From Nocardioides sp. 503 (GTDB lineage: Bacteria > Actinomycetota > Actinomycetes > Propionibacteriales > Nocardioidaceae): a DNA stretch of 64,000 bases. The stretch is from assembly GCF_004522095.1 (NCBI RefSeq), contig NZ_SPUI01000003.1:434001-498000 (forward strand), given 5' to 3'. The notes under the pieces are model-generated. The model did no database searches. It was not told the origin of the DNA and saw only the letters and a program-made list of their open reading frames with translations. This document shows, piece by piece, positions 56,253-64,000 of this stretch; within the stretch, counting starts at the first letter, position 1, and each line of letters starts with the position of its first letter. The translations under genes and the position numbers were made by a program.

Positions 56253-58394
56253 TCAGACGGCGCGGATGATGAACCAGAGAGCGCGCCACGGCGGAAGCCC
56301 CTCGGATGGGCTCCCGGTGATGCCGGCGCCCGAGGAGGTAACGCCGCCGGACATCGCATGGGTGCCGGTCGTGACCCTGTTCGCCGTTCCGGTGTTCGGG
56401 CCCTCGTCGGAGTTCACGTTGTGTGCGGCGACCGCGAAATTGTCCGTGTGCGTGTGGTTCGGGGTGCCGTGCGTGTGCGTCACGGCGCCGCCGGTGGTGC
56501 CCAGCGCCTTGGTGCCCGCGCCGATCGGGAAGCGGTCAGTAAGGTCCGGCAGGGTCGTGCCCCCGAGGTGGGCCTCGAGGCGGGGGTAGGTCTCGCCGTC
56601 GAACTCGGTGCCGTCCAAGGCGAGCCAGCCCGGTGAGATGTCGGCCTTGGCGCCGTAGAACATCTCGACGTGCCCCACTGGCTGCATCAGCTGGCCGAAC
56701 GTGAGGCCGTCGGCGCCGCCGCTCGGCGAGGGCACGAACGTCGGGGTCGCCACGCCGCCGTCGACGCTGAAGCCGAGCGTCATCAGCCACTTGTCGGTCG
56801 TGATGGCGTGCTTGACCGAGGTGACCCGGTCGGCCTCGTCGAGCTCGGCGGTGTCGTTGACGACGTTGACCAGGTCGTAGAGGTCGCGGCGGGCGTGAGT
56901 CGCGACTGCGGCGGCCGTGGGGAACGGGATCGTCACCTCGTTGACGCGGACCTGCGGCACGGCGTTGGCTGCCAGGATCGCGGACGCGAGGGCCTCGATC
57001 GCGGTCTCGTCCTCGATGGCCGCCTGGATCTTGAAGTCGGCGGAGTGGGTGCCCCACTCGTCGGCCGACGCCTGATCGACGTAGGGCCCGTAGGTGATCT
57101 CCTCGGTCTCCCCTGTCGACGCGTTGCGGCGCAGGAAGATCACCTTCACCGAGTTGATGCACCGGTCGGTGTCGTAGTCGATCGCTACGTCGGCGTTGTA
57201 GACGCTCTCGTCGAGCACCGCGACCGGGGTGGCGGAGATCTCGTCGCGATCCCAGACCTGCAGCACGCCGCGGCGGTCGATCCAGGCGTAGCCGAGGTTT
57301 GAGTCGCGGGTGAGAACGACCTGGTCCATCGCGGTGGCCTGGTCGTTGACGGCCACCACCTCGACGTCGTCGGGGTCCACCTGGTTGCCTGAGCCATTCA
57401 CGTTCCACGGGACGCCGCAGCCCTCGAGCACGTAGGGCAGGTCCGCGATGTCGGCAACTCCCTCGTGGCGGGGCCGGCCGAGGGTGGGCATGTCGTCTGT
57501 GGCGGTCAGGGTGATGCGCGCGCGCTTCGTGGCCTCGCGTTGCGTGAGCGAGTAGCTGACCTTGCCGTTGCTGACCTTGCCTGTAAAGATCGGCTCCCAC
57601 GTGCCAGCGCCCGTAAGAGCGCGGAGACGGATCCGGCGACCGGGGCGGATGAGGGTGCTCTGCGAGGGGTCGAGTGTCGAGTCGGCGATCGTCGCGGTGA
57701 GGACGCCGAGGTTGAGCTCTGAGCGCTCCACGCCGATCTGCAGGGTGGGGCCGAGGACGTCGACGTAGGGCACTGGGGCGATGTACGGCAGGATGCCGGA
57801 CCCGAGTGCCGCCGAGGTGTTGGCGACAGCCACGGTGGCCTCGGTGAACTGCAGCCACGACCCAGCCGGCGCCGGCATGAAGCCGGACCCGACCGGAGCG
57901 GTGGCCAGCAGGGCGACACCGAGGGCGACGTAGTGCGTGCCGGCCGGCGCGACGATGGGCGCGGGGGTGCCCTGGCGCGCGGCCTGCGGGAGCAGCTTGT
58001 CGACGATCTTGACCAGGCCGGCGGGAAAGCCGCCGATAACCCCGTCGAGCGTCCCGGTGACGTCGAGGAACGCGATGAACGCCACCAGGCGGCCGCCGCT
58101 GGTGTCCGCGGGTAGGTCGGAGGCCCCGGCCCGGAACGACGCGGCGACGTACTGGCCCGGGGTCATCGGGTGGGGCTCGGTGTAGACGCCGTTGATGGAG
58201 GGCGAGCCGAGGGTGTGACGGAGCCACGGTTGACCGCCGACGTCGACGCCGGCCAGGACGTCGTCGAAGGGAGTGATCCAGCCCCAAGCGCCGAGCTCGC
58301 CCGTCGGGTTGGGGACGCGGTTGACCAGGCCGGTCGGGTTGGTCTCGACCTCGAGCTTCAGAACGTCGGTGGTCTTGAAGGTCTGCCGGCTCAT
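56253..58394 (-). CDS. Minor tail protein with C-terminal tail-collar domain
   Basis: 713 residues, ATG 58394 overlapping the tape-measure stop (ATGA). The N-terminal region resembles a carbohydrate-binding fold (LGAWGWITPFDDVLAGVDVG). The middle (~230-530) has the look of distal-tail/baseplate proteins (RIRLRALTGAGTWEPIFTGK; RDSNLGYAWIDRRGVLQVWD). The C-terminus is a phage tail-collar domain (GWLALDGTEFDGETYPRLEA; LPDLTDRFPIGAG), which in other phages forms fibre tips. Combining these in one chain is usual for actinophage tails. Confidence 0.85.
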   Translation of the reverse strand: MSRQTFKTTDVLKLEVETNPTGLVNRVPNPTGELGAWGWITPFDDVLAGVDVGGQPWLRHTLGSPSINGVYTEPHPMTPGQYVAASFRAGASDLPADTSGGRLVAFIAFLDVTGTLDGVIGGFPAGLVKIVDKLLPQAARQGTPAPIVAPAGTHYVALGVALLATAPVGSGFMPAPAGSWLQFTEATVAVANTSAALGSGILPYIAPVPYVDVLGPTLQIGVERSELNLGVLTATIADSTLDPSQSTLIRPGRRIRLRALTGAGTWEPIFTGKVSNGKVSYSLTQREATKRARITLTATDDMPTLGRPRHEGVADIADLPYVLEGCGVPWNVNGSGNQVDPDDVEVVAVNDQATAMDQVVLTRDSNLGYAWIDRRGVLQVWDRDEISATPVAVLDESVYNADVAIDYDTDRCINSVKVIFLRRNASTGETEEITYGPYVDQASADEWGTHSADFKIQAAIEDETAIEALASAILAANAVPQVRVNEVTIPFPTAAAVATHARRDLYDLVNVVNDTAELDEADRVTSVKHAITTDKWLMTLGFSVDGGVATPTFVPSPSGGADGLTFGQLMQPVGHVEMFYGAKADISPGWLALDGTEFDGETYPRLEAHLGGTTLPDLTDRFPIGAGTKALGTTGGAVTHTHGTPNHTHTDNFAVAAHNVNSDEGPNTGTANRVTTGTHAMSGGVTSSGAGITGSPSEGLPPWRALWFIIRAV

Positions 58395-61300
58395 CCGTTG
58401 CTCCTCGTGACGACGATGTTCTTGGTCCGCGCGCCCTTGTCCAGAGCCAGGTCGATGTCAGCGATGAGTTCCTTACCCCGGCTGAGGCGGTCGATCTCCT
58501 GCGCGCTGAGCGTCAGGCGAAGGGAGCCGAGGGCGGCGGCGCCCTGGGCGCCACCGGCCGAGGTGGCGGCCATGGCCTCGAGCTTCGGGACGCCGAAGCC
58601 CTCCTGCAGCGAGGCGGCCAGCGTCACACCGGCGCGGCGGGCGTAGGTGTCGTCCAGGCCGATTGCCAGGCCGCGCACGCTCTGGTCGCCGATGTCCTTG
58701 AAGACCCGGGACGGGGAGCGGATCCCGAGCGCCTTCTTGATCGCCTTGACCATCTGGTTCGCCAGCCGGGTTGCGACGCGGTCGAGGCCTGCCGCCTGCG
58801 ACTCCAGGCCCCTGACGAGCCCGGCCGCGGCCTGGATCCCGGCGCCGTAGAAGTGAGTCGCCATCTCGTCGCCGAGCCGGCCGCCCGCCTGCGCGATCTG
58901 GGTCGTCAGCTGGTTGACCTGACCGATGACCGTTGACCCGCCGGAGATGAGCGCCTCCGCCGTGGCGAGGCCGGCCTCGGGCCCCTTGTCGATGAGGTCC
59001 TGCAGCGACGTGTCGTTGAGGCCGGCGTCGCGGAGTTGCTGGATCAGGAGGGCATAGCGGTCGGCCGCCACAGCGCGCTGCTGTAGCTGGTCGAGGAGGT
59101 TGCCGACCGCGACGGTGCCGTCCTCGCTCTGGCCGAGGTTCGTGATGTCCCCGTAGTCGGCGAACGCCTGCTGGATGCTCGCGTTGTACTGGGTCGACGC
59201 CTCCGCGAGGTCCTTGTACTTCTGGCGGGCCTCTTCGAGGTTCTTCACGCCGAGCCTGGTCATCTGGACCCAGAGCCGGGACCCTCGCACGAGCGTCCCG
59301 AGATAGTTGCCGCTCTGCAGGCGGTCCTGCGCCCGGCCGTTGGCGGTCAGCGCCGCGCGCTCGTCGCGGACGCTCTTGAGGCGCTGGCGAGCCGCCTTCT
59401 GCTGCGCCTTCGTGCGCTTCTTCAGGACCTTGTCGATGTAGTCGTCCACCCGGCCGAACGAACTCTCGACGCCCTCGGAGCCGTTCACCACGCCGGCCAG
59501 GAGCTCCCGGACGATGTTCCGGCCGCCCCGTCGCGCGGCGTCCTCCCGGCGGGCCAGTCCGTCGACCAGGCCCGCGCCGAGCATCTCCCCGGTGTAGCGC
59601 GTCTCCTTCGAAGGCGACCGCACCTTGCCCTCGGCCCGGCCAGCGTTGATGGCCGCGCGCACGGCCGCGCGCGCCTGGGCGGCCAGCACCGTGGCGGTAC
59701 CCGAGAAGCCCGCCTGAATCCCAGCCTTCATGGCGGCGCCGACGGCCACGGAGCCGCTGCGCCCGTCCGCGACGGCGGCGAACGCACCAGCGCGCACGGA
59801 CTGCTGCCACGGCGCGAGGTTGGCCTTCGTCCCGCGCAGGGGTCGCTCGATGCCCTCGCGGACACGCTTCGCGCCTGCGCCGCCGACCTTCTGGGCGCCC
59901 TGGACGGCGTCGTCGACACCGCGCTTTACCCCGGGGAGCGTGACCTTGACCTTGTCGGTCTCCCGCAGAGAGCTGCGGACGCGCTCGCTGCCCTTGACCG
60001 TCGCCGCCACGCCCTCGAGGCGGGCCACAGTCCGGATCTGCTTCGGCGTGAGCCGGTACTGCTTGCCGAGCCGCTCCACCTGGGTGCGGGACAGGTTGAC
60101 GCCGGGCGCCGAGACCACGGCCTTGATGGAGCGGAAGTTCTGCAGGCCCTTGTACTGGCCGATGAGCCGCACCGCGTCCCGGGCGGTCTGCGGCAGCCCC
60201 TCCGCCTCGAACCGCGTGCGCACCTCCTTCGGGAAGGTCTTGTACTGCGCGACCGTGATCCCCAGCTCGCCGGCGAGGGTCTTCAGCTGGGCTGCATGCT
60301 CGGCGACGGCGCCGGTGTTCTCGCTGATCCGCTTGCCGAAGTTCTCCTCGACGTCGACGAGCGCCTGCAGGCTCGCCTTCGCCTCGTCCAGCCCCTCCTT
60401 GTTGGCCACGCGGGCCGGGCCGGTCGAGTTGTCGTATGCCTCCTGGTAGGTGGCCACCAGCCGCTCGTAGTCGGTGATCTGCGCCGACAGGGCGTCGTTG
60501 ACGATCTTCTGCGCGCCGGCCTGGCCCAGGGTCGCGGACACGATGGTGTCCATGGAGACGCCGAGGTCGCGCAGCGTCTGGACGTCCTTCTCGGTCTTGC
60601 CGTCCTTGCCGGTGAACGACGCCTCGATGGCCGCGCGAGGGACCTTCCCGTAGGCGTTGACCACCCCGAGGAGCGCCTCGCGCAGCGAGTCCGCGTCGGC
60701 CTCGGCGTCCTTGAAGCCCTCGGCCTTCATCAGCTCGCGGCGCGCCCGCGCGGCTTCCTCGCTGGTCTGCTGGAAGGCACCCACGAGGGCGGTCAGGCCG
60801 CCACCGACGCCGGCCCCGACGAGGGCGCCGACGGGGCCATACATCGCGCCGATCCCGGCGCCGCCGGCCGCCCCCTTCATGACGCCGCCGAAGGTCAGCC
60901 CCTTGTCGGACGCCTCGGTCAGCCCGGAGGTGAGCGCCATGAGACCGCCGATGCCGGCGGCGTTCTTGGCGACGCCGCCCACCTTGGTGAGCGCGCCCTG
61001 CATCAGCGCCGCTCTGGAGGTGCTGTTGCGCATCTCGAGGCCGAGCACCTGCGCGTAGATCGCTCCGTTGCGCATCGAGGTCGTGGCAGCGGTGATGGCC
61101 GGGCTGAGCTTGTAGAAGGCCAGCGCGGCGATGCCTGCCTGGACGCCGATGTCCTTCACCGGGCCGGGGAGGTCGTCGACGAAGCCGACGACGCCGGCCG
61201 TGATGTCGGCCAGGGTGCTGATGGCGGGGATCAGCCGGTCCTCGAACATCGAGGACGCCTCGTCCCCTGAGGGGATCAGCCCGTCGAGCGCGTCCGTGAC

Positions 61301-62467
61301 GGCGTCGACGGCCGGCGCCACGGCCGACCCGAGCTCCTTCGCCCCATCGATGCCGGCCTCGATGGCCGGGACCAGGTTGTCGGAGAGCCCATCGGCGACG
61401 TCGCCCACGACGGGCGCGAGCTCCTGGCCGATCCGCAGCCGCGCGGTCTCCATGGCCCCCGACAGCCGCTCGGTGGCACCGGCGGTGCCCTTCATGCGGG
61501 CTGCGGCCATCTCCTGAGCGGCGTTCTGGTCGTTCGTCGCCTGGATGTACTTCCGGATCCCGCCGGCGCCCTCCTTCGCCAGCACGATCGCCGCGCGAGA
61601 GGCGTCCGAGCCGAAGGCTGCGTTCAGGGCCCGCGTGCGCTCGGCGTCGGAGAGGCCCTTCATGCCGCGTTGCAGCTGGCCGGCGATGTCCGTGAGGCTG
61701 CGGAAGTTGCCCTGCGCGTCGAGCGCGTTGACGCCCAGGGCCTCCATGGCCGCGGCGGCCTTGTCGTTGTCCGGCACCAGCCGAGCGAGCATCGTCTTCA
61801 GCGAGGTGCCTGCGTCGGACCCCTTGACCCCGGCCGCGTCGAACGCGGACAGAGCCGCCACGGTCTCCTGCAGCGACAGCCCAGCGTTGGTGGCGCCGGG
61901 CCCGACCTGCTGGAGCCCCTGGGCGAGCGACTCGATCGACGCGGAGGAGGCGTTGGCGCCGCCGGCCATGGCCGCCGCGACGGACGCCATGTCCTCGCCC
62001 TGGAGGTTGAATGTGTTGAGCGCGTTCGAGGCGACGGTGGCCGCGGTCGCGAGGTCGGTGCCGCCCGCCTCGGCGAGGGTCAGCGTCCCAGCAAGGGCGC
62101 CGGCCTGGATGGTCGCCGGCGACAGCCCGGACTTGGCCAGCTCGAGCATCGCGTCGGCGGCCTCGTTGGCCGAGAACGAGGTGTCGGCGCCGAGCTTGAT
62201 GGCCAGGTCGTTGAGCGCTCGCAGCTCCGAGGCCGGCGCCTTGGTGGCCGCCGCGATGAGGTTCATCCGCTGGCTAAACTGCGCCTCGGTGGCGATCGAC
62301 GCCTTGCCGAGCCCGACCGTGCCGGCGATCAGCCCCGTGATCCCGAGAGCGGCGCCGCCACGCACGAGGCTGCGGCCCAAGCTGGAAAAGGCGCGCGAGG
62401 TCTGGGCGACCTCTGCACGAGCCTGCTTGCCGTTCGCGAGGATCGAGATGCGGATGGGTCCGGCCAC
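58391..62467 (-). CDS. Phage tail tape measure protein
   Basis: 1358 residues from GTG 62467. N-terminal tape-measure core of the TP901 type: RISILANGKQARAEVAQTSR, LGKASIATEAQFSQRMNLIA, LNDLAIKLGADTSFSANEAA, ALNTFNLQGEDMASVAAAMA. Central hydrophobic stretches (AGGAGIGAMYGPVGALVGAG) and long helices follow. The C-terminal part contains VDDYIDKVLKKRTKAQQKAA and AIKKALGIRSPSRVFKDIGD, a repeat of the RSPS-type motif also seen earlier (EGKVRSPSKETRYTGEMLGA). Sets tail length and is ejected with DNA. Largest prophage gene. Confidence 0.96.
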   Translation of the reverse strand: MAGPIRISILANGKQARAEVAQTSRAFSSLGRSLVRGGAALGITGLIAGTVGLGKASIATEAQFSQRMNLIAAATKAPASELRALNDLAIKLGADTSFSANEAADAMLELAKSGLSPATIQAGALAGTLTLAEAGGTDLATAATVASNALNTFNLQGEDMASVAAAMAGGANASSASIESLAQGLQQVGPGATNAGLSLQETVAALSAFDAAGVKGSDAGTSLKTMLARLVPDNDKAAAAMEALGVNALDAQGNFRSLTDIAGQLQRGMKGLSDAERTRALNAAFGSDASRAAIVLAKEGAGGIRKYIQATNDQNAAQEMAAARMKGTAGATERLSGAMETARLRIGQELAPVVGDVADGLSDNLVPAIEAGIDGAKELGSAVAPAVDAVTDALDGLIPSGDEASSMFEDRLIPAISTLADITAGVVGFVDDLPGPVKDIGVQAGIAALAFYKLSPAITAATTSMRNGAIYAQVLGLEMRNSTSRAALMQGALTKVGGVAKNAAGIGGLMALTSGLTEASDKGLTFGGVMKGAAGGAGIGAMYGPVGALVGAGVGGGLTALVGAFQQTSEEAARARRELMKAEGFKDAEADADSLREALLGVVNAYGKVPRAAIEASFTGKDGKTEKDVQTLRDLGVSMDTIVSATLGQAGAQKIVNDALSAQITDYERLVATYQEAYDNSTGPARVANKEGLDEAKASLQALVDVEENFGKRISENTGAVAEHAAQLKTLAGELGITVAQYKTFPKEVRTRFEAEGLPQTARDAVRLIGQYKGLQNFRSIKAVVSAPGVNLSRTQVERLGKQYRLTPKQIRTVARLEGVAATVKGSERVRSSLRETDKVKVTLPGVKRGVDDAVQGAQKVGGAGAKRVREGIERPLRGTKANLAPWQQSVRAGAFAAVADGRSGSVAVGAAMKAGIQAGFSGTATVLAAQARAAVRAAINAGRAEGKVRSPSKETRYTGEMLGAGLVDGLARREDAARRGGRNIVRELLAGVVNGSEGVESSFGRVDDYIDKVLKKRTKAQQKAARQRLKSVRDERAALTANGRAQDRLQSGNYLGTLVRGSRLWVQMTRLGVKNLEEARQKYKDLAEASTQYNASIQQAFADYGDITNLGQSEDGTVAVGNLLDQLQQRAVAADRYALLIQQLRDAGLNDTSLQDLIDKGPEAGLATAEALISGGSTVIGQVNQLTTQIAQAGGRLGDEMATHFYGAGIQAAAGLVRGLESQAAGLDRVATRLANQMVKAIKKALGIRSPSRVFKDIGDQSVRGLAIGLDDTYARRAGVTLAASLQEGFGVPKLEAMAATSAGGAQGAAALGSLRLTLSAQEIDRLSRGKELIADIDLALDKGARTKNIVVTRSNG

Positions 62468-62491
62468 CGAGTCACCTCCTCGTGTCGTGGG

Positions 62492-62797
62492 TCATCGGCG
62501 CCGGTGGGCGCGGTGGATCGCGTCGGCCATGGCGTTGCGCTCAAGGCGGGTCAGGCGGTGCCAGGCGCGGTCGTCCTGGCGGGTGACGAAGCACCAGAGG
62601 CCGATCTCCTCGGCTTCCTCGATGGCGTAGTGCCGGCGCAGCTCTGCGGGGTCGCCGAGGAACTGGTCGTCTTCAGCGGGGGGAGTGGTATCGGACCCGG
62701 CGTCGCTCAGGTCGAGCCAGGGCACGAGGAGGTCGCGGGGCGTCGCCATGGCGGCCGCGTGGGCGGCCCGGTCGTCAGGCGCGGATCGTCGTTCCAC
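62492..62797 (-). CDS. Small phage protein between chaperone-like genes and tape measure
   Basis: 101 residues from GTG 62797, or 85 from ATG 62749, which starts MATPRDLLVPWLDLSDAG. The conserved-looking part is FLGDPAELRRHYAIEEAEEI and WHRLTRLERNAMADAIHRAH. By position it matches the downstream half of a tail assembly chaperone pair, made in many phages by ribosomal frameshift, but I cannot identify a convincing slippery site. Confidence 0.6.
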   Translation of the reverse strand: MERRSAPDDRAAHAAAMATPRDLLVPWLDLSDAGSDTTPPAEDDQFLGDPAELRRHYAIEEAEEIGLWCFVTRQDDRAWHRLTRLERNAMADAIHRAHRRR

Positions 62798-62930
62798 AAC
62801 GAAACTGGGCGGCTCTCAGGAGCGCGTAGCCTCGCGTGGCGTGCAGCGGGGCACCGAACTGCTCGCGCAGGGCCCGCTCCTCAGCGCCGGTGAGGCTCTC
62901 GTGGAGTTCCTGCAGGGTCTGGCGCTCCAT
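62775..62930 (-). CDS. 51-residue ORF coupled to the tail chaperone gene
   Basis: ATG 62930 overlaps the previous stop (ATGA) and ends inside the next ORF (23-nt overlap). The sequence begins MERQTLQELHESLTGAEERA and continues LREQFGAPLHATRGYALL, helical and charged. It may be a separate small protein or part of a frameshifted chaperone product. Confidence 0.55.
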   Translation of the reverse strand: MERQTLQELHESLTGAEERALREQFGAPLHATRGYALLRAAQFRCGTTIRA

Positions 62931-63274
62931 CACTCGGCCGCAGCGGCGTCGCTGTCGCCGGCGGCCGGCTCAGGGGTCTCGTCGGTCTTCGGGTCTGCCG
63001 GGTCGGAGAGGTCGGGGTACTCGTTGAAGATCTGCCGGACCGTCATGCCCATGACCTCGCGCCGGGCGGCACTGGCCTCGACCTTGCCGCGCAGCCGGGA
63101 GACGAAGACGAGGGCGCGCAGCTGGAGGCCGAAGCCGAGGCTGTCGATGTCGCGCCCGAAGGTCTGCTCGATCGCGAGCTCCTCGTACCCGTCGAGGGTG
63201 CGCAGGAACTCCATGTAGGGCAGGTCGGCCACCGTGGGCTTGGCCTGCTCCGGGGGTGCGGTGGTGTCGGTCAT
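62930..63274 (-). CDS. Tail assembly chaperone-like protein (gpG-like)
   Basis: 114 residues from ATG 63274. Helical core LPYMEFLRTLDGYEELAIEQ, FGRDIDSLGFGLQLRALVFV, REVMGMTVRQIFNEYPDLSD, then an acidic Pro/Ala-rich tail (ETPEPAAGDSDAAAAE). Size and location just after the tail-tube genes and before the tape measure fit the first tail assembly chaperone, which keeps the tape measure soluble during assembly. Confidence 0.72.
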   Translation of the reverse strand: MTDTTAPPEQAKPTVADLPYMEFLRTLDGYEELAIEQTFGRDIDSLGFGLQLRALVFVSRLRGKVEASAARREVMGMTVRQIFNEYPDLSDPADPKTDETPEPAAGDSDAAAAE

Positions 63275-63306
63275 GGGTGCCTCGTTCCTGGTGATGGTGC
63301 CGCGGG

Positions 63307-63690
63307 CTAGTTCAGGCCGCGGCGCCGGATCTGGATGTTGATCTCCGCCTCGAGCCGGCGGAGCGCGAAGGGGCGCACCGCGTTGTCGGCGCGCTGCATG
63401 AACATGGAGGGCTCGATGTTGTGCTTGGCCCAGCCGTAGTTGATGGGACCCGCGTAGGGCAGGGCCGCGCGGCCGGCGGTGACGACAGCCTTCGACCGAG
63501 CGCGGTTGCCTCGGACGTCGCCGGCCAGCCGCCCGGAACGCTTGGGAGCGAACCGGGCGGCCGTGCGAGCGCCCATGTCGGCGATCGAGGAGAAGGCCCC
63601 CTTGAGGTCTTCGACCTCGACACCGATTTCCAGGAGCCCGCGCACGACCTGGTTCAGGCCGTCGACGCGGAATCCCAGGGTGCGAGCCAT
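63307..63690 (-). CDS. HK97 gp10-like tail-completion protein
   Basis: 127 residues from ATG 63690. The pattern ADMGARTAARFAPKRSGRLA (the 'R-x-G-x-L' signature), AALPYAGPINYGWAKHNIEP and FMQRADNAVRPFALRRLEAE is that of HK97 gp10-like proteins, which join head and tail. It lies after the tail-tube gene in the direction of transcription, whereas gp10-like genes usually precede it. Confidence 0.75.
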   Translation of the reverse strand: MARTLGFRVDGLNQVVRGLLEIGVEVEDLKGAFSSIADMGARTAARFAPKRSGRLAGDVRGNRARSKAVVTAGRAALPYAGPINYGWAKHNIEPSMFMQRADNAVRPFALRRLEAEINIQIRRRGLN

Positions 63691-63692
63691 GG

Positions 63693-64000
63693 TCAGGCGA
63701 CGACCTTGGTCGGCTTCGCCGAGAACGTCCACTCGAAGTCGAAGGTGAACTTCGCCGTGGGGGACGCGTTCGCCTCGCCGCCGACCAGGTCGCCGTCGGG
63801 CTCGACGATGGTCACGTTGCCCGTGAAGTGCGGCTGCGTCGCCGATGCGGTGGAGCCGCCGGCGGGCTTGATCAGAACGGGGATCGTGGTCCCCGCGCTG
63901 GTCCAGATCTTGTCCCAGACGCTGTCCACGGCCATGTCCTGCGTGGCCGTGCCGGCGAGCTTGTACTCCCGCGCGCCGCCGGCCGCCGCGTCGGCGAACG
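63693..64000 (-). CDS. Phage major tail (tube) protein, N-terminus cut off by window edge
   Basis: The last 102 residues of a gene that begins beyond the right edge. Visible sequence: FADAAAGGAREYKLAGTATQ, AVDSVWDKIWTSAGTTIPVL, QPHFTGNVTIVEPDGDLVGG, KFTFDFEWTFSAKPTKVVA. The alternation of beta strands and the GxFxxxVT-like strand are typical of siphovirus tail-tube subunits. Ends 2 nt before the gp10-like start. Confidence 0.75.
   Translation of the reverse strand, partial: FADAAAGGAREYKLAGTATQDMAVDSVWDKIWTSAGTTIPVLIKPAGGSTASATQPHFTGNVTIVEPDGDLVGGEANASPTAKFTFDFEWTFSAKPTKVVA

Larger units (their letters stand above)
47355..64000. mobile_element. Prophage, left part (lysis and tail modules; continues beyond window)
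   Basis: Starts directly at the tRNA-Arg end. Contains holin-like and endolysin genes, SGNH and collar tail proteins, a 1358-residue tape measure, chaperone-like ORFs, a gp10-like protein and a tail-tube protein, almost all on the minus strand. The long tape measure without sheath genes suggests a siphovirus (tail length by the usual ~1.5 Angstrom per residue would be about 200 nm). Integrase, immunity, capsid and terminase genes are not in the window. Reading frames are intact. Confidence 0.93.

Noticed and set aside
1..64000. CRISPR array, rRNA operon, insertion sequence, or classical restriction-modification or other defence locus
   Set aside because: I saw no regularly spaced repeats, no rRNA sequence, no transposase, and no methylase or endonuclease motifs. 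The prophage is the only mobile element.

Overview
The DNA looks like a high-GC actinobacterium, most likely Nocardioides or a close relative (Nocardioidaceae). The evidence is very GC-rich codon third positions, many GTG starts, ATGA/GTGA start-stop overlaps, TAnnnT -10 boxes directly in front of start codons (leaderless mRNAs), and actinobacterial-type proteins (LCP, FmdB, SAF/CpaB-like). Species cannot be settled from sequence alone.

Layout. (1) 1-4396: a sugar-type ABC importer (lipoprotein binding protein, permease, ATPase cut by the window edge) divergent from a GntR/FCD regulator. (2) 4409-6614: an MFS transporter divergent from a LysR regulator, closed by a strong hairpin. (3) 6727-15353: a very large secreted M14 zinc carboxypeptidase, tRNA-Lys(TTT), a small secreted protein, and a heterodimeric ABC exporter with complementary degenerate motifs. 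(4) 15375-36966: a 21-kb block that reads as an organosulfur-compound uptake and desulfurisation island. It holds three paralogous SsuD-like LLM monooxygenases plus a fourth LLM protein, a DszC/SfnC-like flavin monooxygenase, a flavin reductase, an Asp-nucleophile alpha/beta hydrolase, a GlcD-like FAD oxidase, a D-2-hydroxyacid dehydrogenase, a ketopantoate-reductase-like protein, a two-domain rhodanese, a persulfide-dioxygenase/rhodanese fusion, a DMSO-reductase-family molybdoenzyme, a peptide-type ABC importer and a LysR regulator. Three transcription units in it carry the same promoter-proximal element (CATCC...CTCTTGGAC, then 19 nt, then a -10-like box). I regard this shared element as the best evidence that the block is one regulon. 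(5) 36995-47087: housekeeping and signalling genes: a tiny membrane protein, a PAS histidine kinase, a kinase/LuxR-type regulator pair, penicillin acylase, an FmdB zinc ribbon, a SAF-domain protein, MscL, an LCP-family protein and a histidine-phosphatase-fold protein.

(6) 47279-64000: tRNA-Arg(CCT) followed at once by a prophage that continues past the right edge. From the tRNA inward come a DUF3263-like gene, a lipoprotein, a secreted HExxHxxGxxH metalloprotease, a Fic protein with a coupled 27-residue membrane peptide, a lysis cassette (holin candidates, an EEP-fold nuclease-like protein, an M15-like endolysin), a moron on the opposite strand, and the tail module (SGNH tail protein, tail protein with collar domain, tape measure, chaperone-like ORFs, gp10-like protein, tail-tube protein). 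No integrase, repressor, capsid or terminase gene lies in the window, so they should be to the right.

How it fits together: in the sulfur island the importer would bring in a peptide-like or amino-acid-like organosulfur compound. The LLM and DszC-like monooxygenases, fed by the flavin reductase, would cleave C-S bonds to release sulfite. The dehydrogenases and hydrolase would process the carbon part, the rhodanese and persulfide enzymes would handle sulfane sulfur, and the molybdoenzyme would reduce S-oxides. The substrate is not identified.
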